From the NCBI RefSeq assembly GCF_900155525.1, contig NZ_LT706952.1, positions 754,406 to 818,405 of the forward strand: a DNA stretch of 64,000 nucleotides. The letters run 5' to 3'. The notes below the pieces were generated by a model. It was not told where the DNA came from. It saw only the letters and a list, made by a program, of their open reading frames with translations, and did not search any database. The stretch is from Mailhella massiliensis. GTDB taxonomy: Bacteria; Desulfobacterota; Desulfovibrionia; Desulfovibrionales; Desulfovibrionaceae. Positions 12,876 to 22,599 of the stretch are shown one piece after another; the first letter of the stretch is position 1, and each line of letters begins with the position of its first letter. The translations under genes were made by a program, and so were the position numbers.

Positions 12876-14090
12876 TTACAGCCTGTAGGCCGATTCCCCG
12901 TGCAGGGCTTCGTCCAGCCCTTCCAGCTCCTGTTCACGGCTCACGCGGATGGGACCGAAAAAGCTGATGACCTTGAGGATGAGCCATGTGGCCGCAAAGG
13001 ACCAGGCCGCCACCACGCCGACGCCGAGCACCTGAATGAAGAACTGCTCAAGCCCCGCGTGTACGTCGTTGACGGCGACGGAGGCGAACACGCCCACCAG
13101 AAGAGAGCCGGTAAGCCCGCCCATGCCGTGGGCGCGCCATACTTCCAGCGCGTCGTCGAAATGAAGCTTCGCCTGCACGCATCCGGCATAATAGCACACC
13201 GCGGCTCCGACCGCTCCGATGACGATGGCCGCCCACGGCGGCACATAGCCCGCGCAGGGAGTGATGGTGGCAAGCCCCGCCACAGCGCCCACAAGAATAC
13301 CGGAAAAGGAAGGACGGCTCGAGGCGCGCCAGTCGAGGAAGAGCCACACCAGCATGGCGATGGAACCGGCGATGGTGGTGTTGGTGAAGGCGTAGGCGGC
13401 AAGCGCGTCGCCCGCATAGGCCCCGCCCGCATTGAAGCCGAACCAGCCGAACCACAGAAGCCCCGCTCCCACGGCCACCAGCGGCAGATTGTTGGGCTCG
13501 GGATGCTCGCCGGGGGCGATGTCGTCACGCGGACCGAGGAACATCACGGAAGAGAGCGCGGCGAAACCTGCGCTCACATGCACCACGATGCCGCCCGCAA
13601 AGTCCGCCACGCCGAGCCCCGCGAGAAAGCCCCCGCCCCATACCCAGTGACATACCGGAATGTAGACGAAGATCATCCACAGAACCAGGAAGCGGAGATA
13701 GCCGCGGAAGTTGAACCGCCCGGCAAAGGCCCCGGTGATGAGCGCGGGAGTGATGACGGCGAACATGAGCTGATAGGCGAAGAAAAGAAGAAACGGAACG
13801 GTGACGGCATAGTCGGGGCTGGGCGCGCCGCCCACCTTGTCCAGAGCGAAATGGTAGGTGATGTCGCCTATCACGCCGCCGATATCCGGCCCGAAGGCCA
13901 GGCTGAAGCCGCCGAAAATCCATATGACGGCAATGACGCCCATGGAAATGAAGTTCTGCATCATGATGGTAAGCACGTTCTTGCGGCGCACGAGGCCGCC
14001 GTAGAAAAAGGCCAGCCCCGGCGTCATGAGGCAGACCAGCGCCGTGCAGAGCAGGATGAAGGCGGTATCTCCGCTATCTGCTGTGTACAT
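12876..14090 (-). CDS. amtB: Ammonium transporter AmtB
   Basis: 404 residues, ATG 14090 after GGGAGTG. Eleven hydrophobic segments with Amt family marks: GLAFFYGGLVRRKNVLTIMM, FAYQLMFAVITPALITGAFA, then HWVWGGGFLAGLGVADFAGG, VHVSAGFAALSS, WFGWFGFNAGGAY and the conserved histidine in RAHGMGGLTGS. It conducts ammonium across the inner membrane. No GlnK gene follows within the window. Placement at the end of the urease/urea-channel run points to coordinated urea and ammonium handling. Confidence 0.95.
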   Translation of the reverse strand: MYTADSGDTAFILLCTALVCLMTPGLAFFYGGLVRRKNVLTIMMQNFISMGVIAVIWIFGGFSLAFGPDIGGVIGDITYHFALDKVGGAPSPDYAVTVPFLLFFAYQLMFAVITPALITGAFAGRFNFRGYLRFLVLWMIFVYIPVCHWVWGGGFLAGLGVADFAGGIVVHVSAGFAALSSVMFLGPRDDIAPGEHPEPNNLPLVAVGAGLLWFGWFGFNAGGAYAGDALAAYAFTNTTIAGSIAMLVWLFLDWRASSRPSFSGILVGAVAGLATITPCAGYVPPWAAIVIGAVGAAVCYYAGCVQAKLHFDDALEVWRAHGMGGLTGSLLVGVFASVAVNDVHAGLEQFFIQVLGVGVVAAWSFAATWLILKVISFFGPIRVSREQELEGLDEALHGESAYRL

Positions 14091-14102
14091 GGAACACTCC
14101 CG

Positions 14103-15107
14103 TCAGGCTGAAGGTGAATCGCCGCTTTTTCGTTCAAAGCTGATGTGGGGCAGCAGAAAAAGCCATGCGGCGATGACGAAGGGAAAGGTGAGCGTGGGGA
14201 TGCCCAGAGGAGAAAGGGCCGCGTTGAGCGCCCCCTGAGCCACCACGGTGAACACCGTTCCCAGAAAGGCGTAGGCAAGCACGCTCCGGCTCGTCCGGTA
14301 AAAGACGGAACCGAGTCCTATGGCCGTGAGCACGGCGCTGAACTGGTAAAGTCCCGCCTCTATGCTTTGCCCGTCCGCCCCGAGAACGAGCGCCGCGGCA
14401 ATGGCCAGCACGGAACCTCCCCAGCCGAGCAGCGCGGCGAAGGGGGAACTTGCCGCTATGCCGGCGAGAAAAATCACGCCGGTGACGGCGTTGTCGATGA
14501 GAAAGACCTGGGAAATCCCGGTGAAGCTTGCCAGAAAAAGAGCCTCGGGCCCGGGCGTCAGGGCCAGCGCCCCGGATATCTGCGAAGGCGGCGCGGGCGC
14601 AGGCAGCGCCGCAATGCTGATGTGGGCGAAGCTGTAGGAGGAAAGCAGGATGAACCAGGTGGTGAACACAAAAGGCCCCGTCATGGCCGAAACCCGCCAG
14701 GAACGCAGAAAGCCGGAAACGGCCATCATGATGACCGTGGAAAAAAAGGCCCCCGCCACAACGAGCGCCCAGCACATGAGGCCGGAACCGAAGAACACGG
14801 GCAGGGCGCAGCCCACCAGTATGCCGTTGTAGCCGTGCAGGCCCGCATCTATCTCCTCGCGCGGGGCGTGCAGCAGGCAGGCGGCAAGCGTGCCCGTGCA
14901 GAGTCCCGTCAGCGCGCCGATGACGACTTCCGGCGTATCCGCCCGCCATGACGCCCAGGCGATGCCGAGAAGGAAGAAAAGTCCCGTCCACGGGGAATTC
15001 TGAAACATGACCTGCCCTGCCCCGCGCAGAAGCACGTCCACGACGCGGGGAAAGGGGAAATACCGCGCCTGCCGCGGCGCATCGCCGTTTTTTGCCGTAT
15101 GAACCAT
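14103..15107 (-). CDS. Urea transporter (UT family)
   Basis: 334 residues, highly hydrophobic, with two internally repeated halves as in UT channels. The selectivity-filter-like motifs are GLHGYNGILVGCALPVFF in the first half and GLYQFSAVLTAIGLGSVF in the second. The channel lets urea diffuse to cytoplasmic urease. It lies 12 bases upstream of amtB and about 17 downstream of ureD, so it belongs to the same transcription unit. Confidence 0.9.
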   Translation of the reverse strand: MVHTAKNGDAPRQARYFPFPRVVDVLLRGAGQVMFQNSPWTGLFFLLGIAWASWRADTPEVVIGALTGLCTGTLAACLLHAPREEIDAGLHGYNGILVGCALPVFFGSGLMCWALVVAGAFFSTVIMMAVSGFLRSWRVSAMTGPFVFTTWFILLSSYSFAHISIAALPAPAPPSQISGALALTPGPEALFLASFTGISQVFLIDNAVTGVIFLAGIAASSPFAALLGWGGSVLAIAAALVLGADGQSIEAGLYQFSAVLTAIGLGSVFYRTSRSVLAYAFLGTVFTVVAQGALNAALSPLGIPTLTFPFVIAAWLFLLPHISFERKSGDSPSA

Positions 15108-15124
15108 GGATGCTCCTTGCCGCT

Positions 15125-16123
15125 TCAGCTCCAGAGAAACCGGGGAGGAAGTTCCCTGCCCAGCACCGTTTTGCGCACCAGAGAACGGAACGAACGTATC
15201 TTCGCCTGCACGTCTTCCACATTGCGGCCGAGCACGCGGAAGGCGACGCCCGCATTGCCGGGAAGGGAAAGCGCACCGAAGGCGACTTTTTCCGTCACGT
15301 CGCTGCCCGCGCCTTCCTTCAGCGCGGGAATGCAGGCTTCCGGTACCAGCGCAAAAAGACTGCCGAACACCTCATAGCCCGCCATGACGCCCACGTTGCA
15401 GAACGATGTCTTTTCCGGCTCCAGCACGAGGCGTTCCTCAAAAAGCGGTCTCCCGTCTTCCCTGAGCACATGAAAGCCTGCGGAATAGAGGTCGAAGCCG
15501 AACTGCTCCTCAGCATGATGCCAGCGCCGCCCCGGCATGAGGATTTCCCCGAACACGAATCCCGCCGAGGAAGGCAGCGTGATCCAGGTATCCTGCACGA
15601 AGCGCGCATGGCGGTGCAGGATGAGCGGAGCGGGCACATATTCGAGCCAGCTTCTCTCCCCTAGCGTGAAGTGCTGGAGAAAGGATGCGTAGTTGTGCTC
15701 CATGACGTGCACCTTGGTGGCGCACTGCGTGGTGACGAGGGCATGAGCCTCTTCCCCGGCATGGACGCAGAGCGCCATGCGGTCGCCCTGAACGATGCAG
15801 CCCGTGGATTCTATGGTGATGACGCAGGCCATGTCCGGCTGCGACCTGTCCCAGTACAGGGCCTTCTGCGCCAGAAGCGGCGCGCGCCTGTCGAGATCGG
15901 CAAGCACGGTACGGCCGAGAGCTTCATCGCGCCGGAAATCCAGCCTGAGATAGCCCACCTTGCCCACGGCAGCGCTTTTCATCTGCGGAGGTTCGTCGAG
16001 ATAGGAACAGAGTTCCTTCGCCCCAAGTTCCAGGCGGGCAAGCGACTTTTTCGCCGCGCCGAAGCTGGAGCAGTCGGGACGTGCGCTCCCTTCAAGGCCG
16101 CGCTGCGGCCCTGCCTCAGGCAT
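15125..16123 (-). CDS. ureD: Urease accessory protein UreD/UreH
   Basis: 332 residues, somewhat longer than the typical 270-300. Recognisable parts are [20 protein letters not shown], a [11 protein letters not shown] segment, [19 protein letters not shown], and the C-terminal [20 protein letters not shown]. UreD is the scaffold on which UreF and UreG dock on apo-urease for nickel delivery. It overlaps the end of ureG by eight bases and is last of the ure genes, an unusual but known position. Confidence 0.88.
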   Translation of the reverse strand: MPEAGPQRGLEGSARPDCSSFGAAKKSLARLELGAKELCSYLDEPPQMKSAAVGKVGYLRLDFRRDEALGRTVLADLDRRAPLLAQKALYWDRSQPDMACVITIESTGCIVQGDRMALCVHAGEEAHALVTTQCATKVHVMEHNYASFLQHFTLGERSWLEYVPAPLILHRHARFVQDTWITLPSSAGFVFGEILMPGRRWHHAEEQFGFDLYSAGFHVLREDGRPLFEERLVLEPEKTSFCNVGVMAGYEVFGSLFALVPEACIPALKEGAGSDVTEKVAFGALSLPGNAGVAFRVLGRNVEDVQAKIRSFRSLVRKTVLGRELPPRFLWS

Positions 16124-16799
16124 GGTCCGCCTCCCCGCGTTTCACCGCTTCCCGCACGAAAGAAGCTCCCGTCGGCCTTTCCGGCACGTCGAAAAGCGCG
16201 TCGCGCATGATCCAGTCGGCAAGGGTGGAAATGTTGCGCCCCGTCATGCAGTTGGTGAAGAGGAAGGGCTTTTTGCCCCGCATGAGCCTGGAATCGCGCT
16301 CCATGACCTCGAGACTCGCCCCCACATAGGGAGCAAGATCTTCCTTGTTGATGACGAGGATGTCGGAATGGCACACGCCCGGCCCGCTCTTGCGCGGAAT
16401 CTTGTCGCCTGCCGCAACATCGATGACGTAGATGAAGAAATCGGCCAGCGCAGGGCTGAAGGTGAGGGTGAGGTTGTCGCCCCCGCTTTCGATGAACACC
16501 ACATCGCTGTCGGGAAAGCGCTTTTCCAGATCCTCAACGGCGGCAAGGTTCATGCTCGGGTCCTCGCGTATGGCCGTGTGGGGGCAGGCACCGGTTTCCA
16601 CACCGACGATGCGCTCGGCAGGCAGTATGCCCGCCAGTTCCCGCTGCACATGCTTCGCATCCTCGATGGTCACCACGTCGTTGGTGATGATGAGCGGGCG
16701 CACGCCGCGCCGCATGAGCTCGGGCACCACGGCCTCGATGACGGCCGTCTTGCCGGACCCCACCGGGCCGCCTACGCCGATACGGGTGATTTTCTTCAT
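16116..16799 (-). CDS. ureG: Urease accessory GTPase UreG
   Basis: 227 residues. P-loop [16 protein letters not shown], nickel-binding CPH in [31 protein letters not shown], and the base-recognition NKED. Full family length. UreG hydrolyses GTP to drive nickel insertion together with UreE, UreF and UreD. Start ATG 16799 follows AAGGAAGAAACG. Confidence 0.96.
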   Translation of the reverse strand: MKKITRIGVGGPVGSGKTAVIEAVVPELMRRGVRPLIITNDVVTIEDAKHVQRELAGILPAERIVGVETGACPHTAIREDPSMNLAAVEDLEKRFPDSDVVFIESGGDNLTLTFSPALADFFIYVIDVAAGDKIPRKSGPGVCHSDILVINKEDLAPYVGASLEVMERDSRLMRGKKPFLFTNCMTGRNISTLADWIMRDALFDVPERPTGASFVREAVKRGEADHA

Positions 16800-16857
16800 C
16801 GTTTCTTCCTTTGCTTTTCCGGGGCCAGGCCGCCCCGGCGTGTTGCTTATGCCCCGT

Positions 16858-17762
16858 TCAGCTCATGAACAGACGCACGCGCCCCCCGGCATGAACGGCG
16901 GAAAGGATGTCCGTCATGGGGGCGTAGCCCGTCATGCGGTCAAGAGGCGTATCCATGGCGAGCGCGCACAGTTCCTCGAACTGCCCGGATATGCGGTAGA
17001 GGATGGAGTGCACGTCGAAATGGGTGACGCGCATGAGCCTGAGCGAGGCGTTCAGCACACCCATGGCCACCCCGTAGAAATACACGGTGAGCGCCTCCTG
17101 AAGGATGACCTTCTCCTCGCCGCCGTCCGCCTTGCGTATGGGAGCCTCGGCAAAGGCGGAAACGGCAAAGAGCACCGAGAGCGATACGGGATAGGAACCG
17201 GGCGTGCTGCCGCCCTCTATCTGCGAAAGCCAGCGTGAAAGCAGCGGAGACTGCGTGGAGCGCGCGCCGAGTTCGGCGAGCCGGCGCCCCGTCTTCACCA
17301 TCATGTCGCGGAATTCTTCGGGAAGTTTGCGGCGGTACAGCGCAAGGTCGATATTTCTCAGCACCGCAAGCGTGCGCTCCTCCACCTGCGCGCCCGCGCT
17401 CACCGCATCGGCGCCACTCCCTCTTATACACCTCTCGCTGTGTATAAGAGACCGCCCACAATTCCTCCAGAGCAGGGGCCGCCGGCCAGCCCGAGGGAGC
17501 CGCCGTACGGGGCGCGTTGCTCCACAACCTGGGAAACCCTAAGCAACAACCTCTGCCCCAGCTCCCGGGGCTGTATTGGATCCACATCTAGAGGGGTAAA
17601 AGAGACGGGCGGAGGGGCGACATACTGCTGAGGCGTGCCCGTATCGTGCACCACTCCCGCCTGTACAGCCGCCTCCAGAGCGCCGGAAAAGGCAAAGGCC
17701 CCGGTGGGAAGCATGGAATCGCCGAACTGCATGAGACGCACAAGGGAAAGAATGCCCACCAT
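16858..17762 (-). pseudogene. ureF: Urease accessory protein UreF, interrupted (probable sequencing/assembly artefact)
   Basis: The N-terminal part starts at ATG 17762 (AAGGAGCAC upstream): MVGILSLVRLMQFGDSMLPT then GAFAFSGALEAAVQAG, clear UreF, and stays recognisable to about TPQQYVA near 17615. The C-terminal part resumes near 17415 (ADAVSAGAQVEERTL, EEFRDMMVKTGRRLAEL, SYPVSLSVLFAV, YRISGQFEEL) and ends at 16858. The roughly 200 bases between encode unrelated residues, shift the frame and contain a stop, and are bounded by mosaic-end-like pairs. Perhaps 15-20 UreF residues are replaced. Since the rest of the urease operon is intact, I expect an intact ureF in the organism. Confidence 0.85.
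17417..17608. other. Chimeric insert with head-to-head Tn5/Nextera mosaic-end-like pairs
   Basis: Two junctions each look like two 19-base Tn5 mosaic ends joined head to head. At 17417-17435 and 17436-17454 each half matches 16 of 19 positions of the end sequence; at 17571-17589 and 17590-17608 the matches are 14 and 15 of 19. About 116 bases (17455-17570) lie between. This is what a tagmentation library concatemer, degraded by errors, would leave in an assembly. A real Tn5-family miniature element is possible but would not need two inward-outward pairs. Confidence 0.75.
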
Positions 17763-17833
17763 GTGCTCCTTTTCGAAGTTTTTCCCGGAACGGCCGCGCA
17801 GGCCGCGCCCCGGAAGAAAAAAAACGGAACCTG

Positions 17834-18403
17834 TCAGAGGCAGCCGTGATGATGCGCGTGCCCGCCCGCCGCCATATCCCCGCCGCCGAAAAGCAGACGC
17901 GCCTCATCCCTGTCCAGCAGCGCGCTCACTTCCTCCCCGGGCAGGAAGAAAAAGGCCGTTCCCGGGACGGCGTGCGTATCCATGACCGCCCCCATGACCT
18001 TTTCATCCGCCGTCATGGGTACATAGACCCTGTCGCCCTTCACCACGGCGGGCCAGTGCTGATTGCCGAGGGCGTGCCCCAGGCGCACCGCCGCGCAAAG
18101 GGCCTCGTCTTCGGGAAGCCGCCTCATGCCTGCCATGTCCACGGCCATCACGGGGCAGAGCCGGATGCGGCAGAGCACGGCCTCCTTCAGGTCCGCGTCG
18201 TACAGCAGTATGTCGCCGTCATGCAGGGATTCGCCTCTCTCCAGCGCCACGGCCACGGTTCTGCCGCCCTCGGTCTCCTTGCGCAGCCGGTTTTTCTGGG
18301 CGTCCCACCGGGAAAGTTCGAGCGTATCCACGGTTGCGCCTTCAAGGCGCTTTCGCCACGCCGCATCCGCCCTGTTGCCCAGCACCTTTTCCACAATATC
18401 CAT
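17834..18403 (-). CDS. ureE: Urease nickel metallochaperone UreE
   Basis: 189 residues from ATG 18403 (MDIVEKVLGNRAD) behind AAAGGAGCGGC. It has an N-terminal peptide-binding domain (RWDAQKNRLRKETEGGRTVA, LYDADLKEAVLCRIRL) and a metal-binding domain with LGHALGNQHWPAVV. The C-terminus is a short histidine tail, GGHAHHHGCL. UreE carries nickel to UreG. A gap of about 70 bases separates it from ureF. Confidence 0.92.
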   Translation of the reverse strand: MDIVEKVLGNRADAAWRKRLEGATVDTLELSRWDAQKNRLRKETEGGRTVAVALERGESLHDGDILLYDADLKEAVLCRIRLCPVMAVDMAGMRRLPEDEALCAAVRLGHALGNQHWPAVVKGDRVYVPMTADEKVMGAVMDTHAVPGTAFFFLPGEEVSALLDRDEARLLFGGGDMAAGGHAHHHGCL

Positions 18404-18470
18404 ACGCCGCTCCTTTTTTCTTCTCCGCCCGCCCGGCCGCGCCGGACGGGCGGAGTTTTGCGCCTCTCTG

Positions 18471-20189
18471 CTAGCTGAAGAAATAGAGCTGCCCGAGACT
18501 TGCACGCTGCACCGGAGGCACGGTGACGTGCACCCCGTCCACCATGACGGCGAAGGTTTCGGGATTGACCTCGATATGAGGCGTGAGACTGTTTCTCACC
18601 ATGGCCTTCTTGGTCAGATTGCGGATGCCGCGCACGGCTTCCACGCGGCTCTTCAGACCGAGCTTTTCCCTGATGCCCCGCTCCACGGCGGCCTGCGAGG
18701 TGAAGGTGATGCGGCTTGTCTGCTGCAGAAGACCGGTGGAACCGAACATGGGCCTGTAGATGACCGGCTGCGGCGTGGGAAGCGAAGCGTTGGGGTCGCC
18801 CATGATCGACCACGCGATGGAGCCGCCCTTGATGACCATGTAGGGCTTGGCGCCGAAGAACTGCGGCTGCCAGAGCACGAGGTCGGCCACCTTGCCCTTT
18901 TCCACGGAACCGATGAGATGGGACACGCCCTGAATGATGGCGGGATTGATGGTCACCTTGGCCACATAGCGCAGCACGCGGAAGTTGTCGTTGCCCGCCG
19001 CATCTTCGGGCAGCGCGCCGCGCGCCGCCTTCATGGCGCTGGCCGTCTGCATGGCGCGCGTCCAGTTTTCGCCCACGCGGCCCATGGCCTGGGAATCGCT
19101 GGCAATGCAGGAAATGGCCCCCATGTCGTGAAGCACGTTTTCCGCGGCAATGGTTTCGGGCCGCACGCGGCTTTCCGCAAAGGACACGTCGGAAGGCACG
19201 TTATGGTTCAGGTTGTGGCAGACCATGATCATGTCGAACAGTTCCGCCTGGGAATTGACGCCGAAGGGAAGCGTGGGGTTGGTGGAACTCGGCAGCACGT
19301 TGGGCTGCCCCGCGACGCGGATGATGTCCGGCGCATGGCCGCCGCCCGCCCCTTCCGTATGGAAGGTGTGGATGACGCGGCCTTCCATGGCGGCTATGGT
19401 GTCTTCCACATAGCCCGCCTCGTTCAGCGTGTCGGTATGGATGGAAACCTGCACGTCCATCCTGTCCGCCACGGAAAGCGCGGCGCGGATGATGGCGGGC
19501 ATGGCCCCCCAGTCCTCGTGAATCTTGAAGCCGCAGGCCCCGGCCTCTATCTGCTCGCGCAGGGGCGCTTCGTTGAAGGCGTGGCCCTTGCCCAGAATGC
19601 CGATGTTCACGGGAAGCCCTTCGGCCGCTTCCATAATGCGGTGTATGTTCCATGCGCCGGGGGTGATGGTGGTGCCGTTGGTACCGTCCGACGGGCCTAT
19701 GCCGCCGCCGAAGAAGGTGGTGATGCCGTTGGATATGGCCGTCTGCGCCTGTTCGGGGCAGACAAGGTGCACATGGGCGTCGATGCCGCCGGCCGTAAGA
19801 ATGAGGTGCTCGCCGGAAATGGCGTCCGTGGCGTTGCCCACCACGAGATTCGGGTCCACATTGTCCATGACGGCGGGGTTTCCCGCCTTGCCTATGCCCG
19901 CGATGCGGCCGTCGCGTATGCCCACATCGGCCTTGATGACGCCCTGCACCGCATCGATGATGGTGGCGTTGGTGATGACGAGATCAAGCACGCCGTTGTC
20001 GCGGGAGGAGTGGTCGTCCCCGCCCATGCCCGCGCGCAGCGTCTTGCCGCCGCCGTAGATGACCTCGTCGCCGTAACCGCGCAAATCCTTCTCTATTTCC
20101 ACATAGAGATCCGTATCGCCGAGCCTGATTTTATCGCCCACGGTGGGGCCGTACAGGCTGGAATATTCCTGTCTTGAAATCTGAGGCAT
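18471..20189 (-). CDS. ureC: Urease alpha (catalytic) subunit UreC
   Basis: 572 residues, the usual length, from ATG 20189 ([20 protein letters not shown]) after AAGGACGCGAC. The nickel ligands are present: HVH at 139-141, the carbamylated Lys222 in GFKIHEDWG, His251 and His277, and Asp365. The flap cysteine-histidine is at 324-325 (MVCHNLNHN). It hydrolyses urea to ammonia and carbamate in the cytoplasm. It sits in a ureABC run with short gaps; accessory genes follow. Confidence 0.98.
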   Translation of the reverse strand: MPQISRQEYSSLYGPTVGDKIRLGDTDLYVEIEKDLRGYGDEVIYGGGKTLRAGMGGDDHSSRDNGVLDLVITNATIIDAVQGVIKADVGIRDGRIAGIGKAGNPAVMDNVDPNLVVGNATDAISGEHLILTAGGIDAHVHLVCPEQAQTAISNGITTFFGGGIGPSDGTNGTTITPGAWNIHRIMEAAEGLPVNIGILGKGHAFNEAPLREQIEAGACGFKIHEDWGAMPAIIRAALSVADRMDVQVSIHTDTLNEAGYVEDTIAAMEGRVIHTFHTEGAGGGHAPDIIRVAGQPNVLPSSTNPTLPFGVNSQAELFDMIMVCHNLNHNVPSDVSFAESRVRPETIAAENVLHDMGAISCIASDSQAMGRVGENWTRAMQTASAMKAARGALPEDAAGNDNFRVLRYVAKVTINPAIIQGVSHLIGSVEKGKVADLVLWQPQFFGAKPYMVIKGGSIAWSIMGDPNASLPTPQPVIYRPMFGSTGLLQQTSRITFTSQAAVERGIREKLGLKSRVEAVRGIRNLTKKAMVRNSLTPHIEVNPETFAVMVDGVHVTVPPVQRASLGQLYFFS

Positions 20190-20203
20190 GTCGCGTCCTT
20201 GGG

Positions 20204-20599
20204 TTAGACGATGTTCGCGTTCCTGAAGCCGAGCGCCAGCGCTCTGGCCACATTGACGGGCTTTGCGTGCGCGTCTGCCGCCCAGCCGTCCACAAGGTTG
20301 TTGAATCCGTACACGGTGCACAGCCCGCCGAAGGGCACGAGGGACACGGTTTTCTCATCCCCCGGTTCGAAGCGGACGGCCGTGGTGGAGGGAATGTTCA
20401 GCCGCATGCCGTAGGCCGCCGCACGGTCGAATTCCAGCGCGCGGTTGACCTCGAAGAAATGAAAATGGGAACCCACCTGAATCGGACGGTCGCCGGTGTT
20501 GCGTACCTTGACGGTGACGGAAGGACGGGACTCGTTGAACGTGACGGGGGCATCGGCGAAAACATATCCGCCGACGGGAACTCTGGATGCATCTGCCAT
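20204..20599 (-). CDS. ureB: Urease beta subunit UreB
   Basis: 131 residues from ATG 20599 ([20 protein letters not shown]). Typical [40 protein letters not shown] and the [10 protein letters not shown] segment. It is a separate chain, not fused to gamma, as in most bacteria outside Helicobacter. It lies 15 bases upstream of ureC. Confidence 0.96.
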   Translation of the reverse strand: MADASRVPVGGYVFADAPVTFNESRPSVTVKVRNTGDRPIQVGSHFHFFEVNRALEFDRAAAYGMRLNIPSTTAVRFEPGDEKTVSLVPFGGLCTVYGFNNLVDGWAADAHAKPVNVARALALGFRNANIV

Positions 20600-20654
20600 A
20601 TCTGCCTGCCTTTGCTGTGCCGCGATCGCGGCGTGACAAGTCTTCGCCCGAGCC

Positions 20655-20957
20655 TCAGCTGATGGGATCGTGCACGGTGACGAGACGGCTGCCGTCGGTG
20701 AACACGGCCTCAAGCTGCACGAAGGGAATCATTTCCGGCACGCCTTCCATCACTTCGTCGCGGGTAAGGGCCTTGCGGGCCTCGTTCATCACTTCTTCCA
20801 CGGTCTTTCCGGCTCTCGCGCCTTCAAGGGCCGTGGCCGTGATGACGGCGACGGCTTCGGGATGATTGAGCTTCAGCCCTTTTTCCCTGCGGCGCTGCGC
20901 TACTTCCGCCAGAGACAGCACCAGCAGTTTGTCGATTTCTCGCGGAGTAAGGTGCAT
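20655..20957 (-). CDS. ureA: Urease gamma subunit UreA
   Basis: 100 residues from ATG 20957 ([20 protein letters not shown]) with an AAGGAGATCAC site. [33 protein letters not shown] and [20 protein letters not shown] are the family hallmarks. First gene of the ureABCEFGD-UT-amtB run; the promoter should lie in 20958-21330. Confidence 0.97.
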   Translation of the reverse strand: MHLTPREIDKLLVLSLAEVAQRRREKGLKLNHPEAVAVITATALEGARAGKTVEEVMNEARKALTRDEVMEGVPEMIPFVQLEAVFTDGSRLVTVHDPIS

Positions 20958-21268
20958 GTGATCTCCTTGGTAAAAGGTTGTGCTTCGGCAAAGGCCCGTC
21001 CGTCGGCAGGCTGCTCTCCTGCTCCTGCCGCCTTCCCCGGAATCCGGGGAGGCGGGGAGCGGAACTGCCGCCCTGTGCGGCGCCGTGCGGATGCGCCAGC
21101 TCCCCGTCCGAAGCTCCGCCCGCGGCGGACGCACGACAAAGGAAACAGCCGGGCCGTGCCTGCTTCTGAACCGAGCCTAGCGCCCCGCCTGTGAGAGAGG
21201 TATTGTAATAACCGCGCACGCCGTGAGAAAAACGGAAGCCTCCGCGCGGAAGAGACGATGAGCTTATA

Positions 21269-21301
21269 TTTTACCAGTCAAATAAAATAAGACTGGTAAA
21301 A
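21269..21301. promoter_or_regulatory. Palindromic operator candidate upstream of the urease operon
   Basis: TTTTACCAGTC (21269-21279) and GACTGGTAAAA (21291-21301) are perfect inverted arms separated by 11 A/T bases, about 310 bases before ureA in the otherwise gene-free stretch 20958-21450. A dimeric or tetrameric regulator site is likely. NikR or another nickel/nitrogen regulator is a guess from context; the spacing differs from the NikR consensus I know. Confidence 0.55.
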
Positions 21302-21323
21302 CTTTAAAACGGCAAAGGCATAC

Positions 21324-21374
21324 GAAAACGCCGCCCTTTCTCCAGAACTTCTGCATGTTCCGGGAAGGGCGGCG
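21324..21374 (-). terminator. Terminator of the M23 peptidase gene
   Basis: CGCCGCCCTT (21329-21338) pairs with AAGGGCGGCG (21365-21374) around a partly paired loop, and TTTT follows on the minus strand. Confidence 0.65.
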
Positions 21375-21450
21375 AAGGCCTGTTCCGGCACGTTCCGCCA
21401 GAAAAACAGATTCGGAAGGATACGCCCGCGGCAAAGCCCGCCGGGCCTCA

Positions 21451-22527
21451 TCATTTTTTCGATGCGCTCTTTGAGGAGGACTTCTTGGAAGTGGAGCCTG
21501 TTTTCTTTGCGCTGCTCTTCTTCGACTTCGAGCTCGTCTTTTTCGCCGTGCTCTTCTTGGTGGAGCTTTTCGCTTTGGCGACGCTCTTCTTCCTGCTCGA
21601 GGAACTCTTCTTCACCGCAGACTTCTTCTTGGAGGAAGATTTCTTCACCGCGCTCTTCTTCTTGGCGTGGCCGGACTTGGCAAGAGCCTTTCTGGCGGCC
21701 GCGGCGTCGGCCTCGGTGCCCTTGGTCACCACCTGTTTGGGGGTGGGCAGGTAGGCCATGGGGTTCATCTGCCGGTTGTCGCGCAGAAGCTCAAAATGCA
21801 GGTGCGGACCGGTGGAACGCCCCGTGGAGCCCACGCGGCCTATCATGAGACCGGGTTCCACTCTGTCGCCCTTGCGGGTAAGAATCTGGCTCATGTGGGC
21901 GTAGCGGGCGAGAATGCCGTCGTCCTGCTGAATTTCCACCATGTAGCCGTAGCTTCGGTGGTATTCGGCGCATACCACCACGCCTCCGCGAAAGGCCATG
22001 ATGGGGGAGCCCAGAGGGGCGCGGATGTCTATGCCCTTGTGCGTGCGGCGGGAGGAGCGGCGCACACCGTAGGGGGAGGTGATGCACACCGTTTCCCCGG
22101 CGGAACAGAGCGCCTCCCGCGTATGCATTTCGGCAAGGTGGCGTTCCTCGGCGCTGCCCGGGGCCGGGCCCATCTTCCACTGGCCGGAACTTCCCGGCAC
22201 GTTTTCCAGCGAAAGCACGCCCGAAGGCAGGGAAAGGGAAAGCGGGTCGCTCGTCAGCTCCAGGGAATCGCCGTACATGGCGCGGTGCTCCTCAAGCTCG
22301 GAAACGCTCAGCGACGAACTCTGCACCAGCTTCCCGGGAGTGGTGGCGGCAAGATACAGTTCACGGTCGATGACAAGCGAATCAAAGGGGTCGGAAGCCT
22401 GGGCCGCTTCCTCCAGCTCCGTGCCGGGCCTGCCCTGTTTCGGCGCGCAGGCCGTCTGCGAAAGGCCCATGCCGCCCATGAGGAGGCAATACAGGGCGAT
22501 GGTTGCAAACTTTCGGGCTGATGACAT
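21451..22527 (-). CDS. M23 (LytM/NlpD-like) peptidase with lysine-rich tail
   Basis: 358 residues from ATG 22527 (MSSARKFATIALYCLLMGGM), SD AAGGAGAAGG. The signal ends in LSQTAC, a weak lipobox. The LytM domain (about 150-265) has SSRRTHKGIDIRAPLGSP and HLHFELLRD, the zinc and catalytic motifs, so it is probably an active endopeptidase or amidase activator at the wall. The last 80 residues are nearly pure lysine, serine, alanine and threonine (KKSSSKKKSAVKKSSSSRKK pattern), histone-H1-like and strongly basic, possibly binding teichoic-like polymers, LPS or nucleic acid. Tail function is unknown. Confidence 0.85.
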   Translation of the reverse strand: MSSARKFATIALYCLLMGGMGLSQTACAPKQGRPGTELEEAAQASDPFDSLVIDRELYLAATTPGKLVQSSSLSVSELEEHRAMYGDSLELTSDPLSLSLPSGVLSLENVPGSSGQWKMGPAPGSAEERHLAEMHTREALCSAGETVCITSPYGVRRSSRRTHKGIDIRAPLGSPIMAFRGGVVVCAEYHRSYGYMVEIQQDDGILARYAHMSQILTRKGDRVEPGLMIGRVGSTGRSTGPHLHFELLRDNRQMNPMAYLPTPKQVVTKGTEADAAAARKALAKSGHAKKKSAVKKSSSKKKSAVKKSSSSRKKSVAKAKSSTKKSTAKKTSSKSKKSSAKKTGSTSKKSSSKSASKK

Positions 22528-22599
22528 TCCTTCTCCTTGGCGAACCGGAATAAGGGTACCCTGTCTTTTCATTATATACGGGAAGAAAACGGGAGGCAA

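Noticed and set aside
17417-17454. Natural insertion sequence or MITE in ureF
   Set aside because: No transposase, no target duplication visible, and the ends match the Tn5/Nextera adapter rather than a typical IS; an artefact explains it better.
18063-20177. 704-codon frame antisense to ureC
   Set aside because: ureC has every nickel ligand; the antisense frame is a composition artefact.
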